A stretch of 64,000 nt of DNA, taken from CAVVKW01 sp963761705 (GTDB lineage: Bacteria > Verrucomicrobiota > Verrucomicrobiia > Chthoniobacterales > JAATET01). A program made the translations under genes and the position numbers. Numbering within the stretch: the first letter of the stretch is position 1; each line of letters opens with the position of its first letter. The notes under the pieces were generated by a model that was given only the letters and a program-made list of their open reading frames with translations, did no database searches and was not told the origin of the DNA. This document shows positions 31,816-41,321 of this stretch, piece after piece. Location: contig CAVXHK010000001.1 in assembly GCA_963761705.1 (NCBI GenBank), positions 1,550,001 to 1,614,000 on the forward strand, given 5' to 3'.

Positions 31816-32832
31816 ATGAAGGGTTATTTTCTCAGGCGGCTGCTGCTGATTTTTCCGACGCTTTTTGGGATCACGCTCATCGTGTTTTTCATCACGCGGA
31901 TCGTTCCGGGCGGGCCGATCGAGCGGGCTTTGGCGCAGAGTGGGATGATGGACATGCAGGGTGGCGGGGGCGGTCGGGGCGGCGGGCAGGCGTTGTCGGC
32001 GGATCAGCTGAATCAGCTGAAGGAATTTTACGGACTGGATAAGCCGTGGCCGATTGCTTACGTGGCCTGGGTGGGGAATGTCCTGCGGGGCGACCTGGGG
32101 ACGTCTTATCGATACCAGGAGCCGGTGACGTCGCTAATCGCGGACAAGCTCCCGGTGTCGAGTTACTACGGCTTGTTGACGTTGGTGTTCACTTACGGGG
32201 TGTGCATTCCGCTGGGGATCGTGAAGGCGATCCGGCACCGGACGTTTTTCGACAACTGGACATCGGCGCTGATTTTCGTCGGTTACGCCATTCCCGGTTA
32301 CGCGCTGGGGGCGCTGTTGTTGGTTTATTTGGCGGGGCGGTGGGAGATTTTTCCGATGGGCGGGTTCGTGAGTTACGGGTTCGATGATCTGAGTTTCTGG
32401 GGGAAGGTGGGGGACCTGGCGTATCACTCAGCGCTGCCATTGCTGTGTTACCTCGTGGGTTCGTTCGCGTTTCTGACGCTGCTGATGAAGAACCATCTGC
32501 TGGACAACCTGGCGGCGGATTACGTGCGGACGGCGATGGCGAAGGGGGCGAGGTTCCGGCAGGCCGTGTTTGGCCACGCGTTGCGAAATTCATTGATCCC
32601 GATTGCGACCAATTTCGGACACTTCGTGTCGTTGTTCGTGGCGGGATCGTTTCTGATCGAGTTGATTTTCGATATCGATGGCTACGCGCTGCTGGCTTAC
32701 GAGTCGATTCTGGACCGGGATTATCCGGTGGTGATGGGAGCGCTGTTGTTGACGGCGTTTTTGATCATGGTGGGGAACATTCTTTCCGACGTCTGCGTGG
32801 CGTTGGTGGATCCGCGGGTGAGGTTCGAATGA
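31816..32832 (+). CDS. ABC peptide importer permease, YejB-like
   Basis: 338 residues with about six helices of a binding-protein-dependent permease. The N-terminus FLRRLLLIFPTLFGITLIVFF is characteristic of OppB/YejB, and the EAA loop is ADYVRTAMAKGARFRQAVFGHALRNSLIP. A Gly-rich insert follows the first helix (GGGGGRGGG). ATG 31816 begins the conserved N-terminus. It heads a six-gene operon whose last base overlaps the next start (ATGA). Confidence 0.9.
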   Translation: MKGYFLRRLLLIFPTLFGITLIVFFITRIVPGGPIERALAQSGMMDMQGGGGGRGGGQALSADQLNQLKEFYGLDKPWPIAYVAWVGNVLRGDLGTSYRYQEPVTSLIADKLPVSSYYGLLTLVFTYGVCIPLGIVKAIRHRTFFDNWTSALIFVGYAIPGYALGALLLVYLAGRWEIFPMGGFVSYGFDDLSFWGKVGDLAYHSALPLLCYLVGSFAFLTLLMKNHLLDNLAADYVRTAMAKGARFRQAVFGHALRNSLIPIATNFGHFVSLFVAGSFLIELIFDIDGYALLAYESILDRDYPVVMGALLLTAFLIMVGNILSDVCVALVDPRVRFE

Positions 32833-33887
32833 GGGCATTTTTGGATCCGCTGACGGCGAAGAAATTACGGAGGTTTCGCTCGATCAAGCGGGGTTGGTGG
32901 TCGTTTTTGATTTTGACGGCGTTGATGGTGGTGACCTTTTTTGGGGTGGGTGAGCTGGTGGTGAACAGCCGGGCGCTGGTGGTGAGGTACGAGGGACAGC
33001 TTTATTTTCCGACGTTTGGGGGGATCATTCCCGGGACGACGTTTGGCGGGGATTATTCGTACGAGACGAATTACCGGGATCTGAAGGAAGAGTTCGCGAC
33101 CGAGGAGGGGAGCGGGAACTGGGTGTTGCTGCCGCCGGTGCCCTACAATCCTTACGAGAACGACTTTCGGGAGGGGGTGGTGAACCCGGCTCCGCCGAGT
33201 TGGGCGACGCGGCATTTTCTTGGGACCGACAACACGGGGCGGGACATCTTCGCGAGGCTTTTTTACGGGTTCCGTGCCGCGATGGTGTTCTCGCTGGTTT
33301 TCATGGCGTGCGTGTACGCGATCGGGATCGCGGTGGGGTGCGCGATGGGATATTTTGGGGGGACGTTTGACATCGTGACGCAGCGATTGATCGAAATTTG
33401 GTCGAACATTCCGTTTCTTTACGTGGTGATCATCGTGGCTTCGATCGTGCGGCCGAGCATGCCGCTGTTGCTCTTGATCTTCGTGGTCTTTTCGTGGACT
33501 TCGATGACTTATTACATGCGGACGGAGGCTTACCGGGAGAAGTCGCGGGACTACGTGGCGGCGGCGCGGGTGCTGGGGGCGGGGACGCCGCGGATCATTT
33601 TTCATCACCTGATGCCGAACACGCTGTCGACGTTGGTGACGTTCATGCCCTTCACGATCGTGTCGGCGATTTCTTCGCTGACGGCGTTGGATTACATTGG
33701 ATTTGGCGTGCCGCCGCCGACGCCGAGTTGGGGTGAGTTGTTGCAGCGGGGGGTTGCGAACATGAACGCGCCGTGGATCGTGTCGTCGGCGTTTGGCGGA
33801 CTGGTCGTCGTGTTGATTTTGGTGACGTTCGTGGGGGAGGCAATTCGCGAGGCCTTCGATCCGAAAAAATTCACCGTTTACCGATGA
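32829..33887 (+). CDS. ABC peptide importer permease, YejE-like
   Basis: 352 residues; second permease of the importer. The cytoplasmic N-terminus RRFRSIKRGWWSFLILTALMV, the large periplasmic loop (YNPYENDFREGVVNPAPPSW) and HFLGTDNTGRDIFARLFYGFR are typical of YejE/OppC. The EAA-type loop is SRDYVAAARVLGAGTPRIIFHHLMPN. Starts by ATGA overlap with the upstream permease and ends by ATGA overlap with the binding protein gene. Confidence 0.92.
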   Translation: MRAFLDPLTAKKLRRFRSIKRGWWSFLILTALMVVTFFGVGELVVNSRALVVRYEGQLYFPTFGGIIPGTTFGGDYSYETNYRDLKEEFATEEGSGNWVLLPPVPYNPYENDFREGVVNPAPPSWATRHFLGTDNTGRDIFARLFYGFRAAMVFSLVFMACVYAIGIAVGCAMGYFGGTFDIVTQRLIEIWSNIPFLYVVIIVASIVRPSMPLLLLIFVVFSWTSMTYYMRTEAYREKSRDYVAAARVLGAGTPRIIFHHLMPNTLSTLVTFMPFTIVSAISSLTALDYIGFGVPPPTPSWGELLQRGVANMNAPWIVSSAFGGLVVVLILVTFVGEAIREAFDPKKFTVYR

Positions 33888-35854
33888 GGGTGGTGCTTGA
33901 GTCGGGGTGGGCACGGGCTTTTGGTGCCGTGTTGGGAATTTTTTGGATGGGGGGCTGCGGGGGCGGTGGTGATGGGGAGAATGGTGAGGTGAAGCTGAAG
34001 CCGGAGGAGATCGCGGCGGCGCAGAATTATCGGCAGCCATTGGCCGAGGCTTACTACGCGGAGCACCCGGAATTTTTTCGGGTGGCGAAGCCGGAGGATT
34101 TGCCCGGGGATTTGGATTGGGAGGATGGGGCCGGGGAGGCAGAAATCGGTTCGGCGGAGGCGACGAAGGGTGGGGAAATGGTGTTCTGGTTGTCGGATTT
34201 CCCGCGGACGTTGCGGTTCAACGGGCCGGACTCGAACGGGCATTTCAGGGCATTCATTCACGACGACAACAGCATGACGGTGGTGCGGAAGCATCCGGTG
34301 ACGGGGCACTACATTCCGGGGTTGGCGAAGGCGTGGGCGATCAGCGCGGATCGGAAGACGGTGTATCTCAAGCTCGACGAGCGGGCCCGGTATTCGGACG
34401 GGGTGCCGGTGACGGCGGACGATTACTTTTTTCTATTTTATTTCGGTCGTTCGTCGTGGTTGCAGGAGCCGTGGGCGGCGAATTGGTACGCGGAAAAATA
34501 CACCGGGATTACGAAATACGATGATCACACGATCGCGATCGGCGTGGCGGAGGCGAAGCCGGACGTGCTGAGATTCTTCGAGCAGGACGTGCGACCGATC
34601 CCGCGGCATTTTTACAAGGAATTCGGCGAGGATTACGTGTCCCGTTATCAGTGGGAGATGGAGCCGACGACCGGGCCTTACACGATTCTCCCGGAGGACA
34701 TCGAGAAAGGGAGGAGCATCACGCAGCGGCGGGTGGAGGATTGGTGGGCCCGGGATTTGAAGTTTTACCGGCATCGGTTCAACCCGGACCGGCGGAGGTT
34801 CGTGGTGATCCGGGACGTGCCGAAGGCGGTGGAGGCGTTCAAGGCCGGGGAGTTCGATCTGCTGGACGTGACGACGCCGGACATCTGGTACGAGAAGTTG
34901 CCGGAGTCGGATCCGGTGGTGGCGAAGGGCTACGTGAAGAAGGTGCAGTTTTACAACGAAGTGCCGCGACCGACCTACGGATTGTCGATCAATCGAATTC
35001 AGCCGGTGTTGGATAATCGGGACGTCAGAGTGGGGTTGAACTACGCGATGAATTGGAACGCGGTGTTGGGAAATTATTTTCGCGGCGACTACACGCGGAT
35101 GCGGACTTCGGCGGATGGCTACGGCGAATTCACGCACCCGACGCTGCGGGCGCGGGAGTTTTCGGTCGAGAAGGCGCTTCAGGCATTTGCTAAGGCGGGG
35201 TTCTCGACGCGCGGAGCGGATGGGATTTTGGTCAACGACTCGGGGGAGCGGTTGAGCTTCACGCTGACGACCGGGTATCAGCATTTTGTCGAGGTGCTGA
35301 CGATTCTGGAGCGAGAGGCGAGGAAGGCGGGGGTGGAACTCAAACTCGAAGTGCTGGACAAGACGGCGGCCTGGAAGAAGGCGCAGGAGAAGAAGCACGA
35401 GATCGTCTTCGCGGCTCTCAACGTCTCGGTGGAGCTGTACCCGCGATATTTCGAGTTGTTTCACTCGTTCAACGCGGTGGACGAAATGGGGGTGCCGAAA
35501 CCGAATACGAACAATTTGACGATGATGAATGATCCGGAGATCGACGGTCTGATCGATCGCTACGAAACGTCGACGGATCTGGAAGAGATCAAGGCGATTG
35601 CCCGCGAACTCGAAGAGCGCTTGTGGGCGGACGGGGCTTTCATCCCGGGATTCGTGAAGCCATTTTATTGGGTGGCATTCTGGCGGTGGGTGCGGTGGCC
35701 CGAGGGATTTGACTCGCGGCTGAGTCGTTTGCCGGAGGAGATGAACGTGTATTGGGTCGACGAGGCGATGAAGGCGGAGACGCGTGATGCGCGGAAGGCG
35801 GGTGAGAGTTTTCCGGTGTCGGTGGAGACGTTTGAGCAGTATAAGGCAGAGTGA
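33884..35854 (+). CDS. ABC peptide importer solute-binding lipoprotein 1, YejA-like
   Basis: 656 residues. The signal ends at lipobox WMGGC, so the protein is membrane-anchored. The SBP_bac_5 (DppA/OppA-type) fold is evident: ATKGGEMVFWLSDFPRTL, YIPGLAKAWAISADRKTVYLKLDE, DGVPVTADDYFFLF, TTGPYTI and DRRRFVVIRD. A YejA-like assignment rests on fold length and operon context; the ligand is unknown, probably a peptide. Starts by ATGA overlap with the YejE-like gene. It is a close paralogue of the next gene. Confidence 0.9.
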   Translation: MRVVLESGWARAFGAVLGIFWMGGCGGGGDGENGEVKLKPEEIAAAQNYRQPLAEAYYAEHPEFFRVAKPEDLPGDLDWEDGAGEAEIGSAEATKGGEMVFWLSDFPRTLRFNGPDSNGHFRAFIHDDNSMTVVRKHPVTGHYIPGLAKAWAISADRKTVYLKLDERARYSDGVPVTADDYFFLFYFGRSSWLQEPWAANWYAEKYTGITKYDDHTIAIGVAEAKPDVLRFFEQDVRPIPRHFYKEFGEDYVSRYQWEMEPTTGPYTILPEDIEKGRSITQRRVEDWWARDLKFYRHRFNPDRRRFVVIRDVPKAVEAFKAGEFDLLDVTTPDIWYEKLPESDPVVAKGYVKKVQFYNEVPRPTYGLSINRIQPVLDNRDVRVGLNYAMNWNAVLGNYFRGDYTRMRTSADGYGEFTHPTLRAREFSVEKALQAFAKAGFSTRGADGILVNDSGERLSFTLTTGYQHFVEVLTILEREARKAGVELKLEVLDKTAAWKKAQEKKHEIVFAALNVSVELYPRYFELFHSFNAVDEMGVPKPNTNNLTMMNDPEIDGLIDRYETSTDLEEIKAIARELEERLWADGAFIPGFVKPFYWVAFWRWVRWPEGFDSRLSRLPEEMNVYWVDEAMKAETRDARKAGESFPVSVETFEQYKAE

Positions 35855-35859
35855 ATTTT

Positions 35860-37785
35860 ATGAGCGAAACAACGAAATTGCGGGTTTGGAGCTGGGCGGG
35901 ATTTTTGGCGGCGGGATTACTGGTCGGCTGTGGCGGGGAGAAAGCGGCGGAGGAGGAACGGGACAATACGGCCGAGGTGCAGGCGTATTACGACGGGAAC
36001 CCGGAGTTTTTCGTTTTCGCGAAGCCGGAGGATCTGCCGGAAGGGTTGAATTGGGAGAACGGAACAGACCTGCCGGACATCGGGTCTCCGGAGGCGACGA
36101 AGGGTGGGGTGGAGCACGGTTTCCTGGACGATTTCCCGCGGACCCTGAGGACGCTGGGGCCGGACGCGAACGGTTCGTTTCGGACGTATCTGCGCGACAA
36201 CGTCGACATGAATTTCGCGCATTCGCATCCGAACGTGAAGGGGTATTTCCCGGGATTGGCGAGCGAGTGGGCGATTGATCGGCCGAATCACACGGTTTAC
36301 GTGCGGCTGGATCCGGAGGCGCGGTGGAGCGACGGGGAGCCGATCACGGCGGACGACGTGCTGTTCATGTTTTACTTCTACCAGAGTCCCTACAACAACG
36401 CGCCGTGGTATCAGGATTTCTACAAGGTGCAGTATTCGCGGGTGACGCGTTACGACGAGCGGACCTTTGCGATCACGGTGGCGGAGGCGAAGCCGGACTT
36501 CGAGCAGTACGCGCTCGAGCTGACGCCGGAGCCGCGGCAGTTTTTCAAGGGCTACGCCGACGATTTCGTTTCCCATTACCAATGGAAGGTTCGACCGACG
36601 ACCGGGGCCTACACGATTCTCGAAAAGGACATTCAGAAGGGTAAATCGATCGCGATGACGCGGGTGAAGGATTGGTGGGCGAAGGATCGGAAATTTTGGC
36701 GCTATCGTTTTAATCCGGACACGGTGCGGCTGGAAGTGATCCGCGATCCGGACAAGGCCTTCGAGGTCTTCTCGCGCGGGGACCTGGACATGTTTGGGAT
36801 GAGTTTGGCGAAGTACAATTACGAGAAGCTCCCGGACGACGCTCCGCTGGTGCAGAACGGCTACATTCAGAAGGCGACGTTCTGGAATCAGGTGCCGCGT
36901 TCGGGATTGGGATTGTGGCTGAACACGAGCAAGAAGCCGCTCGACGATCGCGATGTGCGGCTGGGCCTGCAGCACGCAATGAATTGGGACCTGGTGATCA
37001 AGGAGTTTTTCCGTGGGGATTGGTCGCGGGAGCAGACGACATCGGACGGTTACGGCGAGTTGTCGAACCGGGAGATTAAATCGCGGGAGTGTTCCGTTCC
37101 CAAGGCGGAGGAGTCGTTCAAGAAGGCGGGTTATTCGCGCGGTTCGGACGGGATTTTTGTCAATGAAGCCGGGCAGCGGTTGAGTTTCAATCTGAGCACG
37201 GGTTATTCGACCATGAAGGACGCGCTGACGATTCTGGAGCGCGAGGCGCGAAAGGCGGGAGTCGAGTTGAAACTGGAGGTGTTGGACGGGACGGCGGGAT
37301 TCAAGAAGGTGCAGGAGAAGCAGCACGAGATCGCGCTCACGGGGTTCAGTTATTCGACGACGGAGAGGTATCCCCGCTATTGGGAGACGTGGCACGGCGT
37401 GAACGCTTACAACGAGGATGGCTCGGTGAAGGTGCAAACGAACAATTTGACCGTGACCGCCATTCCGGAACTCGATGGGTTGATCGATCAGTATCGCGGA
37501 TCGGAAAGCCACGACGAGAAGGTGAAACTGGCCCACGAGATGGAGCAAATCATCCACGACGATGCGGCCTACATCCCGGGTGTCTATCGTCCGATTTACA
37601 AGGTCGCGTATTGGCGGTGGATCCGTTGGCCGGCGGATTTCAACGTCGCGCGGAGTGAGTCGGCCGGACAGTATTTCGTGCATTGGATCGATCCCGAAAT
37701 GCGGGAAGAGACGAAGGCGGCGATGCGAGACGGTAAGAAATTCGAGCCGCAGGTCCTGACGTTCGATCAGTTCAAGACCGAATGA
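35860..37785 (+). CDS. ABC peptide importer solute-binding lipoprotein 2, YejA-like
   Basis: 641 residues with lipobox LLVGC. It aligns along its whole length with the previous gene (for example HPEFFRVAKPEDLP versus NPEFFVFAKPEDLP, EATKGG, DWWAKDRKFWRYRFNPD, and the shared LTILEREARKAGVELKLEVLD), so the two arose by tandem duplication. ATG 35860 is 5 nt after the upstream stop; an overlapping GTG at 35851 is possible. Divergence in the ligand-facing middle suggests two specificities feeding one translocator. Confidence 0.9.
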   Translation: MSETTKLRVWSWAGFLAAGLLVGCGGEKAAEEERDNTAEVQAYYDGNPEFFVFAKPEDLPEGLNWENGTDLPDIGSPEATKGGVEHGFLDDFPRTLRTLGPDANGSFRTYLRDNVDMNFAHSHPNVKGYFPGLASEWAIDRPNHTVYVRLDPEARWSDGEPITADDVLFMFYFYQSPYNNAPWYQDFYKVQYSRVTRYDERTFAITVAEAKPDFEQYALELTPEPRQFFKGYADDFVSHYQWKVRPTTGAYTILEKDIQKGKSIAMTRVKDWWAKDRKFWRYRFNPDTVRLEVIRDPDKAFEVFSRGDLDMFGMSLAKYNYEKLPDDAPLVQNGYIQKATFWNQVPRSGLGLWLNTSKKPLDDRDVRLGLQHAMNWDLVIKEFFRGDWSREQTTSDGYGELSNREIKSRECSVPKAEESFKKAGYSRGSDGIFVNEAGQRLSFNLSTGYSTMKDALTILEREARKAGVELKLEVLDGTAGFKKVQEKQHEIALTGFSYSTTERYPRYWETWHGVNAYNEDGSVKVQTNNLTVTAIPELDGLIDQYRGSESHDEKVKLAHEMEQIIHDDAAYIPGVYRPIYKVAYWRWIRWPADFNVARSESAGQYFVHWIDPEMREETKAAMRDGKKFEPQVLTFDQFKTE

Positions 37786-38846
37786 CGAGCGGGACAGGCG
37801 GGGCGGCGGGTGGTGCCGGGGGCGCTGGGAACATCCTGGAGGTGCGTGATCTCGTCGTGGGCTTTGACACGGACGAGGGTCCGGTGGTCGCCGTGGATGG
37901 GGTGAGCTTCGCCGTGCCGAGGGGACGGACGGTGGGGATCGTGGGGGAGTCGGGTTGCGGGAAGAGCGTGACGGCGCTCTCGGTGATGCGATTGCTGCCG
38001 CAGCCGATGGGGCGGATCCTCGGTGGACGAATTCTTTTTGACGGCGAGGAGCTGGGGGGTTGCACGGACGAGCGCATGGCCGAGGTGCGGGGAGGGGAGA
38101 TTGGGATGATCTTTCAGGAGCCGATGACGGCGCTCAATCCGGTGCAGCGGGTGGGAGATCAGATCGGGGAGGTCTTTCGGTTGCACCGCAAGTTGTCGAA
38201 GGCGGAGGTGCGGGCGCGGACGGTGGAGATCCTCCGGAAGGTCGGGATTCCGTCGCCCAAGGTGCGGGCCGGGGAGTATCCGCACCAGTTGTCGGGGGGG
38301 ATGCGGCAGCGGGTGGTGATCGCGATGGCGTTGGCCTGCGAGCCGAAACTGGTGATCGCGGACGAACCGACGACGGCGTTGGACGTGACCATTCAGGCGC
38401 AGATCCTGGAACTGCTGAACCGGCTGCGGGAGGAGTTGGGGATGTCGATGATCCTGATCACGCATGACCTGGGGGTGATCGCGGAGACGTGCGACGAAGT
38501 GGTGGTGATGTACGCGGGGCGGGTGGTGGAGCGGGCACCGGTGGACACGATTTTTCACCGTCCGCTGCACGCGTACACGAAGGGATTATTGGAATCGATT
38601 CCGCGGTTGGACACGGTGGCGAAGTCGCTTTTGCCGACGATTCCGGGAGTGGTGCCGGGGTTGAAGGATCTCCCGGATGGGGTGCGGTTCGCGCCGCGGT
38701 CCGGTCGGGATTACACCGAAGAGGAGTTACGGGTGCGGCCGCCGTTTCGCGAAGTCGAGCCGGGGCACTGGGTGGAATATTCGCCGAGCGTTTACCTGGG
38801 TGAGCCGTTGGAAGTCGAAGGTGGTTCGAAGGAGGTGGGGCGGTGA
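37782..38846 (+). CDS. ABC importer ATPase (OppD/YejF N-half-like)
   Basis: 354 residues. A Gly/Ala-rich N-terminus precedes the nucleotide-binding domain: Walker A GESGCGKS at 55-62, Q-loop FQEPMTALNP, signature LSGGMRQR, Walker B LVIADEPTTALD and H-loop THD. The C-terminal oligopeptide/dipeptide extension is present but unusual: no CxxRC iron-sulfur-like cluster is visible. E. coli YejF fuses two such ATPases; here they are separate genes. Begins by ATGA overlap with the binding protein gene. Confidence 0.93.
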   Translation: MTSGTGGAAGGAGGAGNILEVRDLVVGFDTDEGPVVAVDGVSFAVPRGRTVGIVGESGCGKSVTALSVMRLLPQPMGRILGGRILFDGEELGGCTDERMAEVRGGEIGMIFQEPMTALNPVQRVGDQIGEVFRLHRKLSKAEVRARTVEILRKVGIPSPKVRAGEYPHQLSGGMRQRVVIAMALACEPKLVIADEPTTALDVTIQAQILELLNRLREELGMSMILITHDLGVIAETCDEVVVMYAGRVVERAPVDTIFHRPLHAYTKGLLESIPRLDTVAKSLLPTIPGVVPGLKDLPDGVRFAPRSGRDYTEEELRVRPPFREVEPGHWVEYSPSVYLGEPLEVEGGSKEVGR

Positions 38847-39838
38847 GTTTGCTCGAGGTCACGGATTTGCGGGTGCATTTCCCGGTGCGCGGCGGGGTTT
38901 TTCGCCGCGCGGTGGGGAGCTGCAAGGCGGTGGACGGGGTGGGTCTGGCGATTGGCTCCGGGGAGACGCTGGGGTTGGTGGGGGAGTCGGGTTGCGGGAA
39001 GTCGACGTTGGGCAAGGCGATCGTCCGGTTGGTGACGCCGACTACGGGGCGGATCGTTTTTGACGGGAAGGACATTTCGTCCATGAGCCAGCGGCGGTTG
39101 AAGCCGGTGCGGCGGGAGGTGCAAATGATCTTCCAGGATCCGGCGGAGTCGTTGAATTCGCGGCACACGGTGGGAAACATCCTGGAGGAACCTTACGTGA
39201 TTCACGGGATGGGGGATCGGCGTCAGCGGCAGCGCTGGGTGGCAGAAGTGCTGGAGCGAGTCGGTCTGCCCACCGGGGCGGTGACACGATTTCCCTTCGA
39301 ATTCTCGGGGGGACAGCGTCAACGGATCGGGATTGCGCGGGCGCTGACGCTGAAGCCCAAGCTGATCGTGTGCGACGAGCCGGTGTCGGCGTTGGACGTT
39401 TCGATTCAGAGTCAGATTCTCAATCTCCTCGTTGAGTTGCAGCGGGAGTTGGGGTTGTCGTATCTGTTCATCGCGCACGACCTGGCGGTGGTGAAGCACG
39501 TTTCGGATCGGATCGCGGTGATGTATTTGGGGAAGGTGGTCGAATTGGCACCGGCCGAGGTGATTCATCGTGACCCGCGGCACGCCTACACCAAAGCGTT
39601 GCTGGCAGCGATCCCGGTGGCGGATCCGCGGCGGAAGCGGGATCGAAAGATTATCCCGGGGGACGTGCCGTCGCCCATCGATCCGCCGGAGGGGAGTGCG
39701 TTTGGGCACCGGATCGGGAGTCCGCGGTATCCGGAGACGCTGGGGATGGATCTCGGGTTGCGGGAGATCGCGCCCGGGCACTGGGTGGCGCGTGATCCGT
39801 GTTGTCTGAGTGCGGAGGATTTTGCGGCCTTGGCTTAG
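38843..39838 (+). CDS. ABC importer ATPase (OppF/YejF C-half-like)
   Basis: 331 residues. Walker A GESGCGKST, Q-loop FQDPAESLNSRHTV, signature FSGGQRQRIGIARAL, Walker B LIVCDEPVSALDVSIQ and H-loop AHD; C-terminal oligopeptide extension with HAYTKALLAAIP. Start is GTG 38843 in a GTGA overlap with the preceding ATPase stop. It is the last gene of the operon; the next gene is tig, 134 bp on. Confidence 0.93.
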   Translation: MSLLEVTDLRVHFPVRGGVFRRAVGSCKAVDGVGLAIGSGETLGLVGESGCGKSTLGKAIVRLVTPTTGRIVFDGKDISSMSQRRLKPVRREVQMIFQDPAESLNSRHTVGNILEEPYVIHGMGDRRQRQRWVAEVLERVGLPTGAVTRFPFEFSGGQRQRIGIARALTLKPKLIVCDEPVSALDVSIQSQILNLLVELQRELGLSYLFIAHDLAVVKHVSDRIAVMYLGKVVELAPAEVIHRDPRHAYTKALLAAIPVADPRRKRDRKIIPGDVPSPIDPPEGSAFGHRIGSPRYPETLGMDLGLREIAPGHWVARDPCCLSAEDFAALA

Positions 39839-39898
39839 TTCGCGGAGGGACAACTGGGTGGGGTGGGAGGTTGCGGGCGGGAGTTGGTCCTTCCTGAA

Positions 39899-39930
39899 GT
39901 GATCTGCGGGGGCTGTGATCTGCGGGGGCT
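39899..39930. repeat. 16-bp direct tandem duplication upstream of tig
   Basis: GTGATCTGCGGGGGCT occurs twice back to back. It lies 42-74 nt before the tig start and its second copy overlaps the GGGCTTGCGTTAGTT element. Confidence 0.85.
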
Positions 39931-39972
39931 TGCGTTAGTTCTGCCGTGTGGTTGACTGATCGGTTTCCACAA

Positions 39973-41292
39973 ATGAACGTTTTCGTAGAACCCAAGCCGA
40001 ATTGCATCGCCACCCTCCGCGTCGAACTCCCGCCGGATCAGGTCGAGAAGGAGTGGCAGACGACCGCCAAGGCTTTTCAGAAACAGGCGAAAATCCCCGG
40101 CTTCCGTCCCGGTAAAGCCCCGGCGGCGGTGATCGCCAAGCGCTACGAGGACGACATCCGCGAGGAAGTGAAGAGCCGACTGCTGCGTTCGTCGATGAAC
40201 GAAGCCATCGCTCAGAAGAAGCTGAAGGTGATCTCAGTCGCGAAGGTTGACGACGTCGAGATCGGTGCGGATCGGACGATGAGCTACTCGGCGACGCTGG
40301 TGACGGCCCCCGAGTTTGAGTTGCCGGAATACAAAGGGATCGAGGTCGAGATCGCGAAGAAGGAGATGACCGACGTCGACGTCGAGGACGCCCTGAACAC
40401 GCTCGCCGAGCAGCATTCGGAATTTGAGACCGTCGAGGGCCGCGCGCTGGCGATGGACGATTTCGCGGTGCTGACTTATCTCGGCACGCTGGACGGCAAG
40501 CCACTCACGGAGGCGGTGGAGAACTGTCCGCCGCTGCTCGCCGGCAAACCGAATTGGTGGATCCGGATGGCCGCCGACACGTTGGCTCCGGGATTCTGCG
40601 AAGCGCTGGTCGGGCTGAACGTCGGCGAGGAGCGTGCCTTTGAGCTTCCATTGACGGACGGATTTCCGTTCGAGCCACTCCGCGGGAAGACGGTCGCTTA
40701 CACGGCGACGCTGCACGAGATCCGGGAGCGGAAGTTGCCGGAGTTTGACGACGCGCTGGCGTCCAAGATCGAGGCGGGCAAGACGATGCCGGAGCTGCGT
40801 GAGCGGATAAAGACGGAACTGGTGCGATACGCGGAGAACGATTTCGAAAGTGGGAAGCGGTCGGGAGCGATGAAAAAGCTCCTCGAGAGCATCCGCTTCG
40901 ATCTGCCGCAGGACATGGTGCGCAACGAGATGTCGGGCATCATGCGCGAGATCGTGCAGGAAAATCAGGGCCGCGGCGTGAGCGACGAAGAATTGCAGGC
41001 GCACGAGGACCAGATCCAGGGCGCGGCGGAGCAGACTGCGCAGGAGCGGGTCAAATCCACCTTCGTCCTGCTGCGAATCGCGGAGCAGGAAAAGATCACC
41101 GCGACGCAGCAGGAGCTCGTTTTCCACGTCCAGCGAATGGCGGAGCGGTATCAGATCCCCGTCAACAAGATGGTCAAGGATCTCCAAAAGCGGAACGCGA
41201 TTGGCAGCATTCAGGAGCAGATTGTGGTGGGCAAGGCCCTTGATTTCGTTGCTTCGAATGCTACCGTGCGCGAGCCATCCGGCAAGGCGTAG
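39973..41292 (+). CDS. tig: Trigger factor
   Basis: Ribosome-associated chaperone and peptidyl-prolyl isomerase that meets nascent chains. 439 residues from ATG 39973. The N-terminal ribosome-binding signature IPGFRPGKAP is present. The central FKBP-like domain (MDDFAVLTYLGTLDGKPL) and the helical C-terminal domain (LVFHVQRMAERYQIPVNKMVKDL) follow. The frame extends 27 nt upstream to another ATG-less start, but MNVFVEPKPN fits the usual N-terminus better. It leads tig-clpP-clpX. Confidence 0.94.
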   Translation: MNVFVEPKPNCIATLRVELPPDQVEKEWQTTAKAFQKQAKIPGFRPGKAPAAVIAKRYEDDIREEVKSRLLRSSMNEAIAQKKLKVISVAKVDDVEIGADRTMSYSATLVTAPEFELPEYKGIEVEIAKKEMTDVDVEDALNTLAEQHSEFETVEGRALAMDDFAVLTYLGTLDGKPLTEAVENCPPLLAGKPNWWIRMAADTLAPGFCEALVGLNVGEERAFELPLTDGFPFEPLRGKTVAYTATLHEIRERKLPEFDDALASKIEAGKTMPELRERIKTELVRYAENDFESGKRSGAMKKLLESIRFDLPQDMVRNEMSGIMREIVQENQGRGVSDEELQAHEDQIQGAAEQTAQERVKSTFVLLRIAEQEKITATQQELVFHVQRMAERYQIPVNKMVKDLQKRNAIGSIQEQIVVGKALDFVASNATVREPSGKA

Positions 41293-41321
41293 CCCCTTCA
41301 CCCGATACCGATATTTTTTTT

